Shown: piece after piece, positions 27,366 to 36,809 of the stretch
Layout of the letters: the number at the start of each line of letters is the position of its first letter
Numbering within the stretch: position 1 is the stretch's first letter
From: an uncultured bacterium
GTDB taxonomy: Bacteria; Bacteroidota; Bacteroidia; CAILMK01
Assembly: GCA_903829945.1 (NCBI GenBank)
Contig: CAIKRV010000066.1
Coordinates: forward strand, 40,273 to 104,272
DNA: 64,000 bases
Direction of reading: 5' to 3'
The notes under the pieces: generated by a model
Told to the model about the DNA's origin: nothing
Databases searched by the model: none
Seen by the model: the letters and a program-made list of their open reading frames with translations, nothing else
Made by a program: the position numbers and the translations under genes

Positions 27366-27382
27366 CCTTAATAATATTTAAA

Positions 27383-28363
27383 TTAATCCTTTAATCTCAA
27401 GTTTAAACTAATCCCTATTTTTGCGGCCATATAAAAAGTGCCGGTGATTCCCCCTGCCATACCCGGCATTAAGCCCAGTTCGCCACAATAATACCATCCA
27501 ACTTTTGATTGACTTTCCAATAAATAACCAACTCTCATACCTATAGAAGATGTTTTAGTGCTGTTGACATTATGATTACTTACAATAAATGGATCACCAT
27601 AATTTACAGGTCTATCATAATAGGTAATATCCGAAAAGTTCATGCCGATGCCAAAAAGCACATCGGCATATAATTCAGAAGAATATTTGGTACTGCGTTC
27701 TCCCAAACCTTTTACACTATATTCTAAATTTACGGTGCTTCTTCTGACATAACCTACACTTAAAATATTTTTTGTGAGCATAGTACCATCCCCTTGTTCA
27801 GTATAAGTAGTTCCGGACGCATCAGTTAGGCTCGCACCCGTACCTGATTCAACATAGGTTTTAGCATGTATAAATCCAAGCTTAACACCATGTAAAACCA
27901 TTACATTGGTTGGTATCTTCATTATATAATTTACATTCCCGTAATGTGCTACTGTATGCATTACATCCTTTTCATCTACGGAACTGGCAAAGAAATAACT
28001 TGCCCCAATAGAAAAATAATTAGGGCTGGAATTACCTCCAACAGCGGTACATCCTGAAGAGCCTCCATCATATGACGGTTTATACTGAGTTAAACCATAC
28101 ATATAGGCTGAAGAGTAATCTAGTTCAATTTTAAATTTATTGTCAAAAATATAATTGGCTCCTATACCCCAGCCCAAATCCAGATCAGTAGAAGCATAAT
28201 TCATATTAAATGGACATACTTTTAATAAAAAATCCGGAGCAGTGGTTTCAGGATCATTTGATTGTACATTTACCTTGTAGGTTGCACTCGGGTCAATTTT
28301 TTGAGCATAAGTGGTTGAAAAACCGCACAATAATAGCCCGAAAAGAATAATTCTTTTTTTCAT
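27383..28363 (-). CDS. Predicted outer-membrane beta-barrel protein
   Basis: The 326-residue protein has a clear signal peptide (MKKRIILFGLLLCGFSTTYAQ). It then shows alternating hydrophobic/aromatic strands such as GWGIGANYIFDNKFKIELDY, YFSIGASYFFAS, VNLEYSVKGLG and LFGIGMNFSD. It ends MAAKIGISLNLRLKD, typical of the closing beta strand of a barrel. No specific family is recognised. It is monocistronic, with a perfect -7 box upstream and a terminator downstream. Confidence 0.8.
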   Translation of the reverse strand: MKKRIILFGLLLCGFSTTYAQKIDPSATYKVNVQSNDPETTAPDFLLKVCPFNMNYASTDLDLGWGIGANYIFDNKFKIELDYSSAYMYGLTQYKPSYDGGSSGCTAVGGNSSPNYFSIGASYFFASSVDEKDVMHTVAHYGNVNYIMKIPTNVMVLHGVKLGFIHAKTYVESGTGASLTDASGTTYTEQGDGTMLTKNILSVGYVRRSTVNLEYSVKGLGERSTKYSSELYADVLFGIGMNFSDITYYDRPVNYGDPFIVSNHNVNSTKTSSIGMRVGYLLESQSKVGWYYCGELGLMPGMAGGITGTFYMAAKIGISLNLRLKD

Positions 28364-28391
28364 ATTGGTTTTTTTAGTTTGTTTAGCTCGG

Positions 28392-28399
28392 CAAAAGTA
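28392..28399 (-). promoter_or_regulatory. -7 promoter box for the beta-barrel gene
   Basis: The minus-strand TACTTTTG is a perfect TAnnTTTG match, with a leader of about 25 nt to ATG 28363. Confidence 0.5.
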
Positions 28400-28443
28400 A
28401 TCAAATAACTTTTAATTTTAACTTGAGTTGTAATATTGCAGTC

Positions 28444-29037
28444 ATGAAGATCTTAATAGAAAGCCAGTTCCTTGCACCCATTCAATATTTCAATGGGCTT
28501 TTTATCTATGATAAAATAATATTAGATGATTTAGAAATTTTCAAAAAACAAAGCTACAGAAATAGAGCAAAAATTGCAGGTCCTAATAGTGTCCAGGCCT
28601 TAATTATTCCATTAAAGCAAGGTAAAACCCATTTAAAGACATCCCAAGTGATTATTGATTATAGTACACGTTGGCAAAGTGAACATTGGAAAAGTATATG
28701 TTCAGCTTATGGTAAGGCGCCCTTCTTTGAACATTATGCCCATCATTTTGCTCCTTATTTCACAAGACGAACTGAATTACTGTGGGAATTCAATTTAGAG
28801 CTTTTATACACCTGTATGCGTATTTTAAAAATACCTAAGGAAAAGATAATTTTACTGAGTGAAAATACTTCCGATAATTTTATTGATTTAAGAAATCAAG
28901 TACATCCCAAAAAAGAAATAAGTTCAGAAGATTTAATTTCTTTACCCCAACCCTATATACAAACTTTCATGGAACGTTCCGGTTTTATTCCTAACCTCAG
29001 CATCCTTGATTTGATTTTTAATAAAGGTAGTTGGTAA
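28444..29037 (+). CDS. WbqC-like family protein
   Basis: The ATG at 28444 gives 197 residues; a TTG 21 bases earlier adds residues unlike the family. The start ILIESQFLAPIQYFNGLFIY, the block QSYRNRAKIAGPNSVQALIIPLK and the block HWKSICSAYGKAPFFEHYAHHF with FAPYF are the hallmarks of the WbqC family (PF08889). WbqC proteins are linked to O-antigen and other glycan biosynthesis, but the reaction is not defined. It is convergent with accA (6-bp gap), with no terminator hairpin visible between them. Confidence 0.9.
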   Translation: MKILIESQFLAPIQYFNGLFIYDKIILDDLEIFKKQSYRNRAKIAGPNSVQALIIPLKQGKTHLKTSQVIIDYSTRWQSEHWKSICSAYGKAPFFEHYAHHFAPYFTRRTELLWEFNLELLYTCMRILKIPKEKIILLSENTSDNFIDLRNQVHPKKEISSEDLISLPQPYIQTFMERSGFIPNLSILDLIFNKGSW

Positions 29038-29043
29038 TTAAAC

Positions 29044-29997
29044 CTATTCAGCATATACGCCCATATTTGAAAATTTGTCCACACGGGCAATAATTCTTTC
29101 TTCCGGAGACATTAACAATAAATCCTTCAATTGCTTTTTTATTTCTGCCTTAATATTTTTAAAAGTTTTAGCAGGGTCATTGTGAGCCCCTCCCAGCGGT
29201 TCTTTAATGATGCCATCAATTAAACCTTGTTGCAGCATTTTATCTGAAGTGAGTTGCAATGCTTCCGCTGCAGCCTCTTTATAATCCCAACTTCTCCATA
29301 AAATTGAGGAACAACTTTCCGGGCTAATCACTGAATACCACGTATATTCCATCATGAGTACTTTATCGCCTACCCCTATGCCCAAGGCTCCGCCTGATGC
29401 ACCTTCGCCAATAATAATGCACACAACTGGTACTTTTAGCAAAGACATCTCTCTTAAGTTTCTTGCAATTGCTTCCCCTTGACCTCGTTCTTCAGCTTCT
29501 AAGCCTGGTGAAGCACCCGGGGTATCTATTAATGTTATGATCGGCTTATTAAACTTTTCAGCCAATTTCATCAATCTCAAAGCTTTACGATAACCTTCCG
29601 GATTGGCCATCCCAAAATTTCGGTATTGCCTTTGTTTGGTATTTCTTCCCTTCTGTTGGCCAATAAACATAACTGTTTGACCATCTATACTTCCAAACCC
29701 GCCGATCATAGCTTTGTCATCACCAATATTTCTATCGCCATGCAGCTCAATGAAGTTTTCACTAATATTATTTATGTAATCCTCCGCATAAGGGCGATCA
29801 GGATGACGTGACAATTGAACTTTCTGCCAGCCGGTTAAATGACTGTATAATTCCTTTTTAAGTTTATCTAAAGTGTCCTCCAAGTCTTTAACCGTCTTTT
29901 CCTGCAATCCGCTGAAATCACTTTCGGCCAATTCTCTTGCTTTTTCTATCTGTTTCTCAAGGTCTTTAACCGGTTTTTCAAAATCTAAAACGTGCAT
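29044..29997 (-). CDS. accA: Acetyl-CoA carboxylase carboxyltransferase subunit alpha
   Basis: The ATG at 29997 gives 317 residues starting [20 protein letters not shown], as in AccA; a GTG at 30006 is the alternative. The core motifs are [70 protein letters not shown] and [13 protein letters not shown]. With AccD it transfers CO2 from carboxybiotin to acetyl-CoA, making malonyl-CoA for fatty-acid synthesis. The length matches E. coli AccA (319). A biotin carboxylase gene lies at the left edge of the window, so the subunits are dispersed. Confidence 0.96.
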   Translation of the reverse strand: MHVLDFEKPVKDLEKQIEKARELAESDFSGLQEKTVKDLEDTLDKLKKELYSHLTGWQKVQLSRHPDRPYAEDYINNISENFIELHGDRNIGDDKAMIGGFGSIDGQTVMFIGQQKGRNTKQRQYRNFGMANPEGYRKALRLMKLAEKFNKPIITLIDTPGASPGLEAEERGQGEAIARNLREMSLLKVPVVCIIIGEGASGGALGIGVGDKVLMMEYTWYSVISPESCSSILWRSWDYKEAAAEALQLTSDKMLQQGLIDGIIKEPLGGAHNDPAKTFKNIKAEIKKQLKDLLLMSPEERIIARVDKFSNMGVYAE

Positions 29998-30006
29998 AAT
30001 ATCCAC

Positions 30007-30498
30007 TTTGAGGGTGCAATTTACAGAGAAATTCAGATATGCGATTTTCAGAACTTTTTTTGTGTGATATTTAATTCAATTTTGAAAGGCGAGTCATTAC
30101 TTTTAGATTTATTAAATTATTTATCGCTTCGCATCGACCAACTTATTTTAGCTAAATCCGGCGTTTATTATTAGATATTAAAACGTATATAATTGTTTAT
30201 CTGTACTTTAACCAAATTAGCGTACTTGTCGTCATTTTAAAAAATGCACACAAAATCACAAAATCTTACAAATGCAATTAATTGCTTCCTAAAGCAAAAT
30301 GCCCGGCTCTTGCTAAGGTTAATTTTGTCCCTATGGAATTGCATGCTTATAAAAACGCTGTAAAAAATTGCCCATTCATAAAGGATTTAGACACCTATCT
30401 ACAAGATGGTGTCCAAACTCCATACCGTTTCAATGCGTATTACAATTCCGAATCCCAATCAATTAGCAAATTTTCAACATTTATAAAGTCACATTTAT
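30007..30498. other. 492-bp intergenic region upstream of a T9SS protein gene
   Basis: No convincing gene was found. It must hold the divergent promoters of accA and of the 1016-residue T9SS protein, but no perfect TAnnTTTG box is placed for either. A hairpin with stem GACACC / GGTGTC lies near 30389-30412. A plus-strand reading frame from 30282 overlaps the next gene and has no family resemblance. Confidence 0.5.
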
Positions 30499-33400
30499 AT
30501 GAAAAGACATTTACAAATGAAACAAACTGTCAAACAAAAAATGAGATTGAGTCGCCGCCAGATTATTGTGGCGAGTTCACTTTCCATTTTAGCTTTGGCA
30601 ATAGGTATTACTATAACCTTTAATTTTTCCAATATAGGAAATACAATGGCGGGCACCAGCTTGCCTAATTCATATAGTACCGGATTTGAAGGGGGTATCA
30701 GTGCATGGACTAGCTCCGGCACGGGTACTTGGTCGCAATCGAGTACCAAATACAGATCAGGATCATATGCTGCCAAACTTGCTACGCCTTCAAACAGTAC
30801 GGCAATCAGTAAATTATATAATTCCAATTATGCTATTAAAGTACCTGCTACGGGTACATATTATATTACAGTTGTTATCAATAATGCTGCTGATAATACC
30901 AGTGGGCAATATTCATTTGGTTTACATAATAAAGATAATAACAATGATAATTTAATTACTACCGCGGCAGCCACTTCCACCAGTTGGACAAGTACTTCCT
31001 ATACTTTTTCAGTGAGCAATGGTGTTACTTATTATCCGTTCTTGGCCGGAAATAGAAAATCATCCGGTACCAGTATGAATATTTATTATGATGATATTGT
31101 AATGTATATTTCCTCCAGCAGTTCCAGTGATAATACCAACCCGACAGATGCGACCAATTTAAATGTTTATCAGGCGAGCGCTGTAACAAACTTTAATATG
31201 ACATCAGGCTTAGATTCCATATCAGGCATTGATGGTGCATTAATATTGAGAACGAATACTTTTACTCTAGCCAAACCAACACCTTCCAAATATGTACTTT
31301 ATTCTGCAAGCTCCAGTGTGGGGCCTACTACATTAACCAGTGGTTCGGAAGATAATGCCATTACTTGGAATGTAGTTTCCAATGGAACATCAGCGGTAAC
31401 CGGTAGTGATACTGCAAGCAATCTAAGTGGTACGTACACATATCTTATTTATATGCGTGATAAGTCCTACAATTACTCTACTGCACCGCTACGTGCCTTT
31501 GTAATGGTTGGCTCAGGCAAAAGTGCCAACCTGATGAGCCAAAATGATACGGTGGATGCACTTTATATTGGGCCTGGTGCAACGCTTACTCAACCTTTAT
31601 CCTATGGTACTGTAATTACTAATGGTATGATTGATGGGACACTCACCAATTATTATAATTTCACTGTAAAATCAGGGGGTATCCTTACCTTTTCCTCTAC
31701 CGGCACATATTATCATCAAGCCGGGAAAAGCACTACAAGTTCTTATTCCATTCCAACAGCTACTTGGCAAAGTGGTTCCACTTGCATCGTGAATGGATAT
31801 AGCGGATATAATTTAGCACAAGCAGTAGGTGGATTAAGTCAAACCTTTTCAAATTTTACTTGGAATTGCACCAAACAAACCGCTACATCAACACTTAGCA
31901 GTACAAGTGTTACCGGTAAATTTGAATTAAACAGCACCGGAACCAGTTCATTAATTCTTTCCGATTCCTTAAAAATTGGTGGTGATTTTAAACAAAGCGG
32001 CGGTACTTTAAATTTCAGTACCGGCAAATCTGCTTTATGTTTTAATGGAAGTGCAAATCAAAACTATTATTTTAGCGGGGGTACTCAAAGCGGTACCACT
32101 AATGTAACCATCAACAATAATTATTCATTAATTTTAAATAATAATTTCACCGTAAACGGAATACTACGTTTGCAAAACGGCACCTTAGATAATTCAAATT
32201 ACACTTATACGGTACCTTCAAGTTCTACCATTATACGCGGGAAAGGCAGCATTAAAAAAGCACCTACCTTCAGTGGACTATTTGATGTATATTATACCAG
32301 CCCATGTACCACCGGATATGAATTGCCGTCATCCACCTCATTAATTCACAAATTAATTATTAATTGCTCCGGAAACATCAGTCTTGCTAAAAGTATCACA
32401 ATTAATGACACCTTTGGTTTAAGAAATGGAACCATAACATTAGATAGCAATATTATTACTTTAGCATGTGGCAGTAATGCAGCGTACTACAGCAGTAAAA
32501 GTTTTGTCATTACTAATAGTACCGGTTATTTAGCAATTAAATGCCTTGGCTTAACAGGCATAACAACTACTACTTGGTTCCCGGTAGGATCCAATGCGAG
32601 CAGCTACACTCCGGCAGCAGTAAAGAATACCGGCACCTTAGATATGTTTTATGTAAGAGTGTACGATAAAATGTATAACAAATATACCAATGGCAAACCT
32701 ACTAGTGATGCGGTAGAATATAATTCAAATAATGTACGAAAAACCTGGCTGATTGAAGAAGCAGTAGCCGGTGGATCTGTTGCAACAGTATATTTACAAT
32801 GGAATGCCTTGGATGAAGCCAATGGATTTAACAGAAACAATTCCTACATTGCTCACTATACCAGTTCAGCTTGGCAAAAAAATTCACCTAATAAACCAAC
32901 CGGAGGCGACCCTTATGTATTAGGACTTACAGGAATATCCAGCTTCAGTCCTTTTGGTATAGGTGATGCCTCAACTGCATTGCCTGTAGAATTAACTTCC
33001 TTCACTGTAAAGAAGGAACAAAATGATGCCATTTTAGAATGGAATACTGCCAGTGAAATCAACAATGATTATTTTCAAATAGAGCGCTCTACGAATGCTA
33101 AGGATTGGGAAAATTTAGGAATGACGACAGGACATGGCACTACCAATACTCCTCAAAATTATGACTATATAGATCACGATCTAAGCATACTTACTGCTTC
33201 CAATGTTTATTATCGACTTAAACAAGTAGATTATAACGGAAAGTTTGAATATTCACCCATTCAAAAACTAAATTTAATCTCAGAAAAAAATGATGGTTCT
33301 AGCGACTTCAAGGTATGGTTCAATCCGGCAGACCAACACGTTTATGCTGATATTACCAATGCAGATGGAGCACCTATGCAGGCCACCCTCATTAATATAG

Positions 33401-33549
33401 TCGGTCAAACATTAGGGCGTCAATTTATATCACCTGATAAGCAACAAGCCCGCCTAAACTTCGATTTAACTCAAATGGCAAATGGTGTTTATTCTGTAAT
33501 TATAGAAGGAAAAGGGACACCAAAGGCGTTGAAATTTATAAAAAACTAG
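30499..33549 (+). CDS. Large secreted protein with T9SS type A C-terminus
   Basis: The 1016-residue protein has an N-terminal basic region followed by a hydrophobic helix (about 22-43), a long signal peptide or anchor. Residues ~55-205 resemble a carbohydrate-binding or jelly-roll module (YSTGFEGGISAW, SGSYAAKLATPS, MNIYYDDIVMYIS). A long Ser/Thr/Gly-rich beta-helix-like region follows, with repeats such as GDFKQSGGTLNFSTGK and LRLQNGTLDNSN. From about 832 it shows the Bacteroidota pattern LPVELTSFTVKKEQNDAILE, then WNTASEINNDYFQIERS and YYRLKQVDYNGKFEYSP. It ends in a T9SS type A sorting domain (GVYSVIIEGKGTPKALKFIK). It is expected at the cell surface or secreted. No enzyme activity is recognised. 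Confidence 0.87.
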   Translation: MKRHLQMKQTVKQKMRLSRRQIIVASSLSILALAIGITITFNFSNIGNTMAGTSLPNSYSTGFEGGISAWTSSGTGTWSQSSTKYRSGSYAAKLATPSNSTAISKLYNSNYAIKVPATGTYYITVVINNAADNTSGQYSFGLHNKDNNNDNLITTAAATSTSWTSTSYTFSVSNGVTYYPFLAGNRKSSGTSMNIYYDDIVMYISSSSSSDNTNPTDATNLNVYQASAVTNFNMTSGLDSISGIDGALILRTNTFTLAKPTPSKYVLYSASSSVGPTTLTSGSEDNAITWNVVSNGTSAVTGSDTASNLSGTYTYLIYMRDKSYNYSTAPLRAFVMVGSGKSANLMSQNDTVDALYIGPGATLTQPLSYGTVITNGMIDGTLTNYYNFTVKSGGILTFSSTGTYYHQAGKSTTSSYSIPTATWQSGSTCIVNGYSGYNLAQAVGGLSQTFSNFTWNCTKQTATSTLSSTSVTGKFELNSTGTSSLILSDSLKIGGDFKQSGGTLNFSTGKSALCFNGSANQNYYFSGGTQSGTTNVTINNNYSLILNNNFTVNGILRLQNGTLDNSNYTYTVPSSSTIIRGKGSIKKAPTFSGLFDVYYTSPCTTGYELPSSTSLIHKLIINCSGNISLAKSITINDTFGLRNGTITLDSNIITLACGSNAAYYSSKSFVITNSTGYLAIKCLGLTGITTTTWFPVGSNASSYTPAAVKNTGTLDMFYVRVYDKMYNKYTNGKPTSDAVEYNSNNVRKTWLIEEAVAGGSVATVYLQWNALDEANGFNRNNSYIAHYTSSAWQKNSPNKPTGGDPYVLGLTGISSFSPFGIGDASTALPVELTSFTVKKEQNDAILEWNTASEINNDYFQIERSTNAKDWENLGMTTGHGTTNTPQNYDYIDHDLSILTASNVYYRLKQVDYNGKFEYSPIQKLNLISEKNDGSSDFKVWFNPADQHVYADITNADGAPMQATLINIVGQTLGRQFISPDKQQARLNFDLTQMANGVYSVIIEGKGTPKALKFIKN

Positions 33550-33575
33550 TAAACCAAAACTAATGTTAATTGCGG

Positions 33576-33607
33576 AAGGGGTATAAGAAATTATACCCTT
33601 TTCTTTT
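33576..33607 (+). terminator. Intrinsic terminator after the T9SS protein gene
   Basis: The stem AAGGGGTATAA (33576-33586) pairs with TTATACCCTTT (33591-33601) with a GAAA loop and a T-rich tail. Confidence 0.85.
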
Positions 33608-33615
33608 AGACCTGT

Positions 33616-33683
33616 AAAAAAAGAAGCGGCCCTAAAGCCGCTTCAAACCATTAAAAAACCAAAACCTATGACAATCTTTGTTT
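33616..33683 (-). ncRNA. Candidate small RNA (about 68 nt) on the minus strand
   Basis: A GC-rich hairpin (GAAGCGGC at 33623-33630 with GCCGCTTC at 33637-33644) is followed on the minus strand by seven U, so it is an intrinsic terminator facing transcription from the right. No minus-strand protein gene exists to its right. Upstream, the minus strand has TACATTTG (33687-33694), a perfect -7 box that would start RNA near 33683. The predicted transcript has a U/G-rich single-stranded body (AGGTTTTGGTTTTTTAATGG) and then the hairpin. The -33 element is not evident. It could also be a remnant or an antisense leader. Confidence 0.4.
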
Positions 33684-33867
33684 TAGCAAATGTATATTTT
33701 ATTTTAATGATTGATGATTAGGAGGATGAAAAAATTTAAAAAAATATTGTATGATTCTATTTATCAATACTTTAAAATTTCAATACTTGATTTTATCAGC
33801 TTAAATTCTAGACGCAAAAACCTGGAAAGGGAATTAATTGCTTAGTTTAGCAGCAAAATGATGCTAT
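33684..33867. other. Intergenic region before tadA with two short reading frames
   Basis: The plus strand has a 17-codon frame (33668-33721) and then, with GGAGG directly touching its ATG, a 39-codon basic frame (33726-33845, MKKFKKILYDSIYQYFKIS...). Neither has family resemblance and the GGAGG spacing is too tight. The minus-strand -7 box of the candidate small RNA also lies here. Confidence 0.3.
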
Positions 33868-34308
33868 ATGGATTTGGACGTTTTTTACATGAATGAGGCC
33901 ATCAAATTGGCAAAACGCGCCGGAAGTGAAGATGAAGTACCCATAGGGGCACTTATCGTAGCAGGTGATAAAATAATTGCGAAAGGATACAATCAAACAG
34001 AGAAACTAAAGGATGTCACTGCTCATGCAGAAATCCTTGCCCTAACCTCTGCAGCCTATGAATTGGGAAGTAAATATTTAAAGGATTGTACAATATATAT
34101 CACTGTAGAGCCTTGCCCCATGTGTGCAGCGGCCCTGGCTTGGGCTCAAATTGGAAAAATTGTGTATGGCACCGAAGATCAAAAAAAGGGATATTCTCAT
34201 TTCAGCCCTTCCCTTTTACATCCCAAAACTGAAGTAGTGAAGGATATAAAGAAAGATGAATGTGCTACCCTTATGACTGATTTTTTCAAAAGTAAAAGAG
34301 AGAAATAG
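33868..34308 (+). CDS. tadA: tRNA-specific adenosine-34 deaminase (nucleoside deaminase)
   Basis: The 146-residue zinc enzyme has the cytidine/adenosine deaminase motifs TAHAEI (H53, catalytic Glu at 55) and PCPMCAAAL (zinc ligands C83 and C86). EVPIGALIVAGDKIIAKGYN also fits TadA. It converts the wobble adenosine of tRNA-Arg(ACG) to inosine. A guanine deaminase-like role is possible, but the length and the end region (KGYSHFSPSLLHPKTEV) fit TadA. It has its own spacing on both sides and is probably monocistronic. Confidence 0.9.
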   Translation: MDLDVFYMNEAIKLAKRAGSEDEVPIGALIVAGDKIIAKGYNQTEKLKDVTAHAEILALTSAAYELGSKYLKDCTIYITVEPCPMCAAALAWAQIGKIVYGTEDQKKGYSHFSPSLLHPKTEVVKDIKKDECATLMTDFFKSKREK

Positions 34309-34359
34309 GTCCTTCCTTTATTATCCTCCATACACAATTTTTGAAGGCACTAATGCTGA

Positions 34360-34387
34360 TTTGTGTAAAGTACATTCTGTACCTTTG
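34360..34387 (+). promoter_or_regulatory. Promoter of the S9 peptidase gene
   Basis: TTTG at 34360-34363 and TACCTTTG (perfect -7 box) at 34380-34387 are separated by 16 nt. The predicted leader to ATG 34408 is about 17 nt. Confidence 0.55.
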
Positions 34388-34407
34388 CACTAAATTTTCA
34401 GATACTT

Positions 34408-36564
34408 ATGAAAAAATATTTAATTTTATTGGTTTTGGCATACTTGCCAACTTTTATTTTTGGACAAAACCAAATGCTCAGTGTGGAAGATGCCATTATG
34501 AAAGCCAATACCACTTTGGCTCCGGCCAATTTACAAGGATTACAATGGAGAAGTAATGATACCTATACTTTTATTCAGGATAATACTTTAAAAGAATTTA
34601 GTGTAAATGGGAAATTGGAGCGCAAGCTTTTAGATGTCCAACATTTTAATGCTTATTTAAAAGGCATGAAGTTGGATACCGTTAAAAACCTACCAAATCC
34701 CGTTTGGATTAGCGGAGGCAAAGGTTATTTTTTAAAGGACACGTTACTTTTATTGTATAATATTTCTGAAACCAAAGAAAAGATTTCTGAATCTTGGCTT
34801 CATGCCAATTCCATTGCTAAAAATGCTGATAATATTGATATTGATAAAAGCAGTTTAAATATTGCTTATACCTTGGATAATAATTTATTTATCGCTTTAC
34901 GTAGTGGCAAAAACAAACAAATTACCCACAATGAAAATAAAGGCATTGTAAATGGTACCAGCGTACATCGTGATGAATTCGGCATTAAGAAAGGAACTTA
35001 CTGGTCTCCCAGCGGAAAATTATTAGCCTTTTATAGGATGGATCAAAGTATGGTTACGGATTATCCGATAGTTGACCTGAATCTCCGCCCTGCAAAAGCA
35101 GAAGAGATTAAATATCCTATGGCGGGAATGAAGAGTCATGAGGTAACTGTTGGTGTTTATAATTCTACTACTGAAAAAACTATTTTTTTAAAAACAGGTG
35201 AGCCTAAAGAGCAATATTTGACCAATATTACTTGGAGTCCTGATGAAAAATATATTTATATTCAAGTATTGAACCGTGCTCAAAATCATATGTGGTTAAA
35301 TAAATATGATGCAATGACCGGTGAATTTGTAAAAACACTTTTTGAAGAAAAAAATGACAAATTTGTAGAACCTTTAAATCCATTATATTTTTTAAAAACT
35401 CAAGCGCATGAATTTATTTATTTTAGTCAGAGAGATGGCTGGATGCATTTGTATAAATATAATGATGAAGGTAAATTAATAGGTCAACTTACTAAAGGTG
35501 CCTGGATTGTAGAAGATATTTTGGGTACTGATCCTAATGAAAAATACATTTATTTTCATGCAACGAAGGAAAGTCCGGTGGATATTGCTGCTTTCAGACT
35601 TAACTTATCAACGCTGGAAATTAATAAAGTTTCTCAAGGAACCGGAATGCATACCGCATTACTGAGTCCGGATGCAAAATATATTTTAGATAAATACTCT
35701 AATGCCAGGCTGCCCCGCCAAATCAATTTAATTAATACCTCAGGTGTACAAACAAAAACCTTATTAACGGCTGATAATCCTTTGAAGGATTATAAATTAG
35801 GTGAAACTAAATTATTAACCAATATTAAAGCCGCAGATGGTACACCTTTATATGCTCGTATTATTCTTCCTCCGGGTTTTGATGCCACCAAAAAATATCC
35901 TTCAGTAACCTATTTATACAATGGCCCGCATGCACAAATGGTAACCAACAATTGGTTATGCGGCAGCAATCTTTGGATGCAATATATGGCCCAGCAAGGA
36001 TTTATTGTCTTTACTATAGACGGCAGGGGTTCCGCTAATAGAGGATTGGTTTTTGAACAAGCTACTTTCCGCCATTTGGGTGATGAGGAAATGGCTGATC
36101 AATTAAAAGGCAATGAATATTTACGCAGCCTACCCTACATCGATACTGCACGCATGGGTATTCACGGATGGAGTTTCGGCGGATTCATGACTACCACCAT
36201 GATGCTTAAAGCCCCGGGAACCTACAAGGTTGGCGTTGCCGGTGGGCCGGTAATTGACTGGAAATACTATGAAATTATGTACACTGAAAGATATATGGAT
36301 ACTCCTGAGGAAAATAAAGAGGGATTTGACAAAGCCAATTTATTAAATTATGTTAAAAATCTTAGAGGAAAACTGTTAATGATTCATGGTACTTCCGATC
36401 CGGTAGTGGTATGGCAACATAGTTTAATGTTCGTAAAAAAATGCGTGGACGAAGGCAAACAACTCGATTATTTCGTTTATCCCGGACATCCGCATAATGT
36501 TTTGGGCAAAGACAGAGTCCATTTAATGACAAAAATTAGCGAATACTTCAAAAGTAATTTATAA
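34408..36564 (+). CDS. S9 family prolyl peptidase (dipeptidyl peptidase IV type)
   Basis: The 718-residue protein has a signal peptide (MKKYLILLVLAYLPTFIFGQ) and should be periplasmic or exported. Residues ~30-480 form the DPP IV beta-propeller (for example YWSPSGKLLAFYRMDQS and ITWSPDEKYIYIQ). The catalytic hydrolase domain has S589 in HGWSFGGFM, D664 in HGTSDPVVV and H696 in YPGHPHNV. GRGSANRG is the conserved segment before the nucleophile. The expected activity is release of X-Pro dipeptides from peptide N-termini; the Glu pair of the propeller that binds the N-terminus was not placed with certainty. The small cytochrome b5 gene follows after 5 bp and may be co-transcribed. Confidence 0.94.
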   Translation: MKKYLILLVLAYLPTFIFGQNQMLSVEDAIMKANTTLAPANLQGLQWRSNDTYTFIQDNTLKEFSVNGKLERKLLDVQHFNAYLKGMKLDTVKNLPNPVWISGGKGYFLKDTLLLLYNISETKEKISESWLHANSIAKNADNIDIDKSSLNIAYTLDNNLFIALRSGKNKQITHNENKGIVNGTSVHRDEFGIKKGTYWSPSGKLLAFYRMDQSMVTDYPIVDLNLRPAKAEEIKYPMAGMKSHEVTVGVYNSTTEKTIFLKTGEPKEQYLTNITWSPDEKYIYIQVLNRAQNHMWLNKYDAMTGEFVKTLFEEKNDKFVEPLNPLYFLKTQAHEFIYFSQRDGWMHLYKYNDEGKLIGQLTKGAWIVEDILGTDPNEKYIYFHATKESPVDIAAFRLNLSTLEINKVSQGTGMHTALLSPDAKYILDKYSNARLPRQINLINTSGVQTKTLLTADNPLKDYKLGETKLLTNIKAADGTPLYARIILPPGFDATKKYPSVTYLYNGPHAQMVTNNWLCGSNLWMQYMAQQGFIVFTIDGRGSANRGLVFEQATFRHLGDEEMADQLKGNEYLRSLPYIDTARMGIHGWSFGGFMTTTMMLKAPGTYKVGVAGGPVIDWKYYEIMYTERYMDTPEENKEGFDKANLLNYVKNLRGKLLMIHGTSDPVVVWQHSLMFVKKCVDEGKQLDYFVYPGHPHNVLGKDRVHLMTKISEYFKSNL

Positions 36565-36569
36565 CTAAA

Positions 36570-36809
36570 ATGACGGAGGACATACCTGCTTATTCAAGAA
36601 GTCAACTGGCCTTACGGAACGGGCAGGACCGACCTGAAATATGGATTGCATACAAGGGCATTATTTATGATGTAAGTAAGAGCAGACTATGGCGCGACGG
36701 GAAGCATTATGAACATTGGGCCGGTCAAGACCTTACCCCTGAAATTGGAGATGCGCCCCACACCGATAGGGTATTTGATAAATTTAAAATGGTAGGAAAA
36801 TTAATTTAA
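36570..36809 (+). CDS. Cytochrome b5-like haem-binding domain protein
   Basis: The 79-residue stand-alone domain contains EIWIAYKGIIYDVSKSRLW, then HYEHWAGQDLTPEI (H46, H49) and APHTDRVFDKFKMVGKL (H64). This matches the prokaryotic cytochrome b5-like haem/steroid-binding family (PF00173), with H49 and H64 as possible axial ligands. There is no signal peptide or anchor, so it is a soluble cytoplasmic electron carrier or small-ligand binder. It starts 5 bp after the peptidase gene and its 3' end overlaps the convergent PfkB gene by 4 bp. Confidence 0.88.
   Translation: MTEDIPAYSRSQLALRNGQDRPEIWIAYKGIIYDVSKSRLWRDGKHYEHWAGQDLTPEIGDAPHTDRVFDKFKMVGKLI

Noticed and set aside
30282..30623. 113-codon reading frame before the 1016-residue T9SS protein
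   Set aside because: It starts at TTG and overlaps the real gene by 125 bases; the composition is not family-like.
33668..33845. 17- and 39-codon frames before tadA, one with GGAGG touching its ATG
   Set aside because: The spacing of GGAGG to ATG is zero and neither frame resembles a known protein; kept only as a note.
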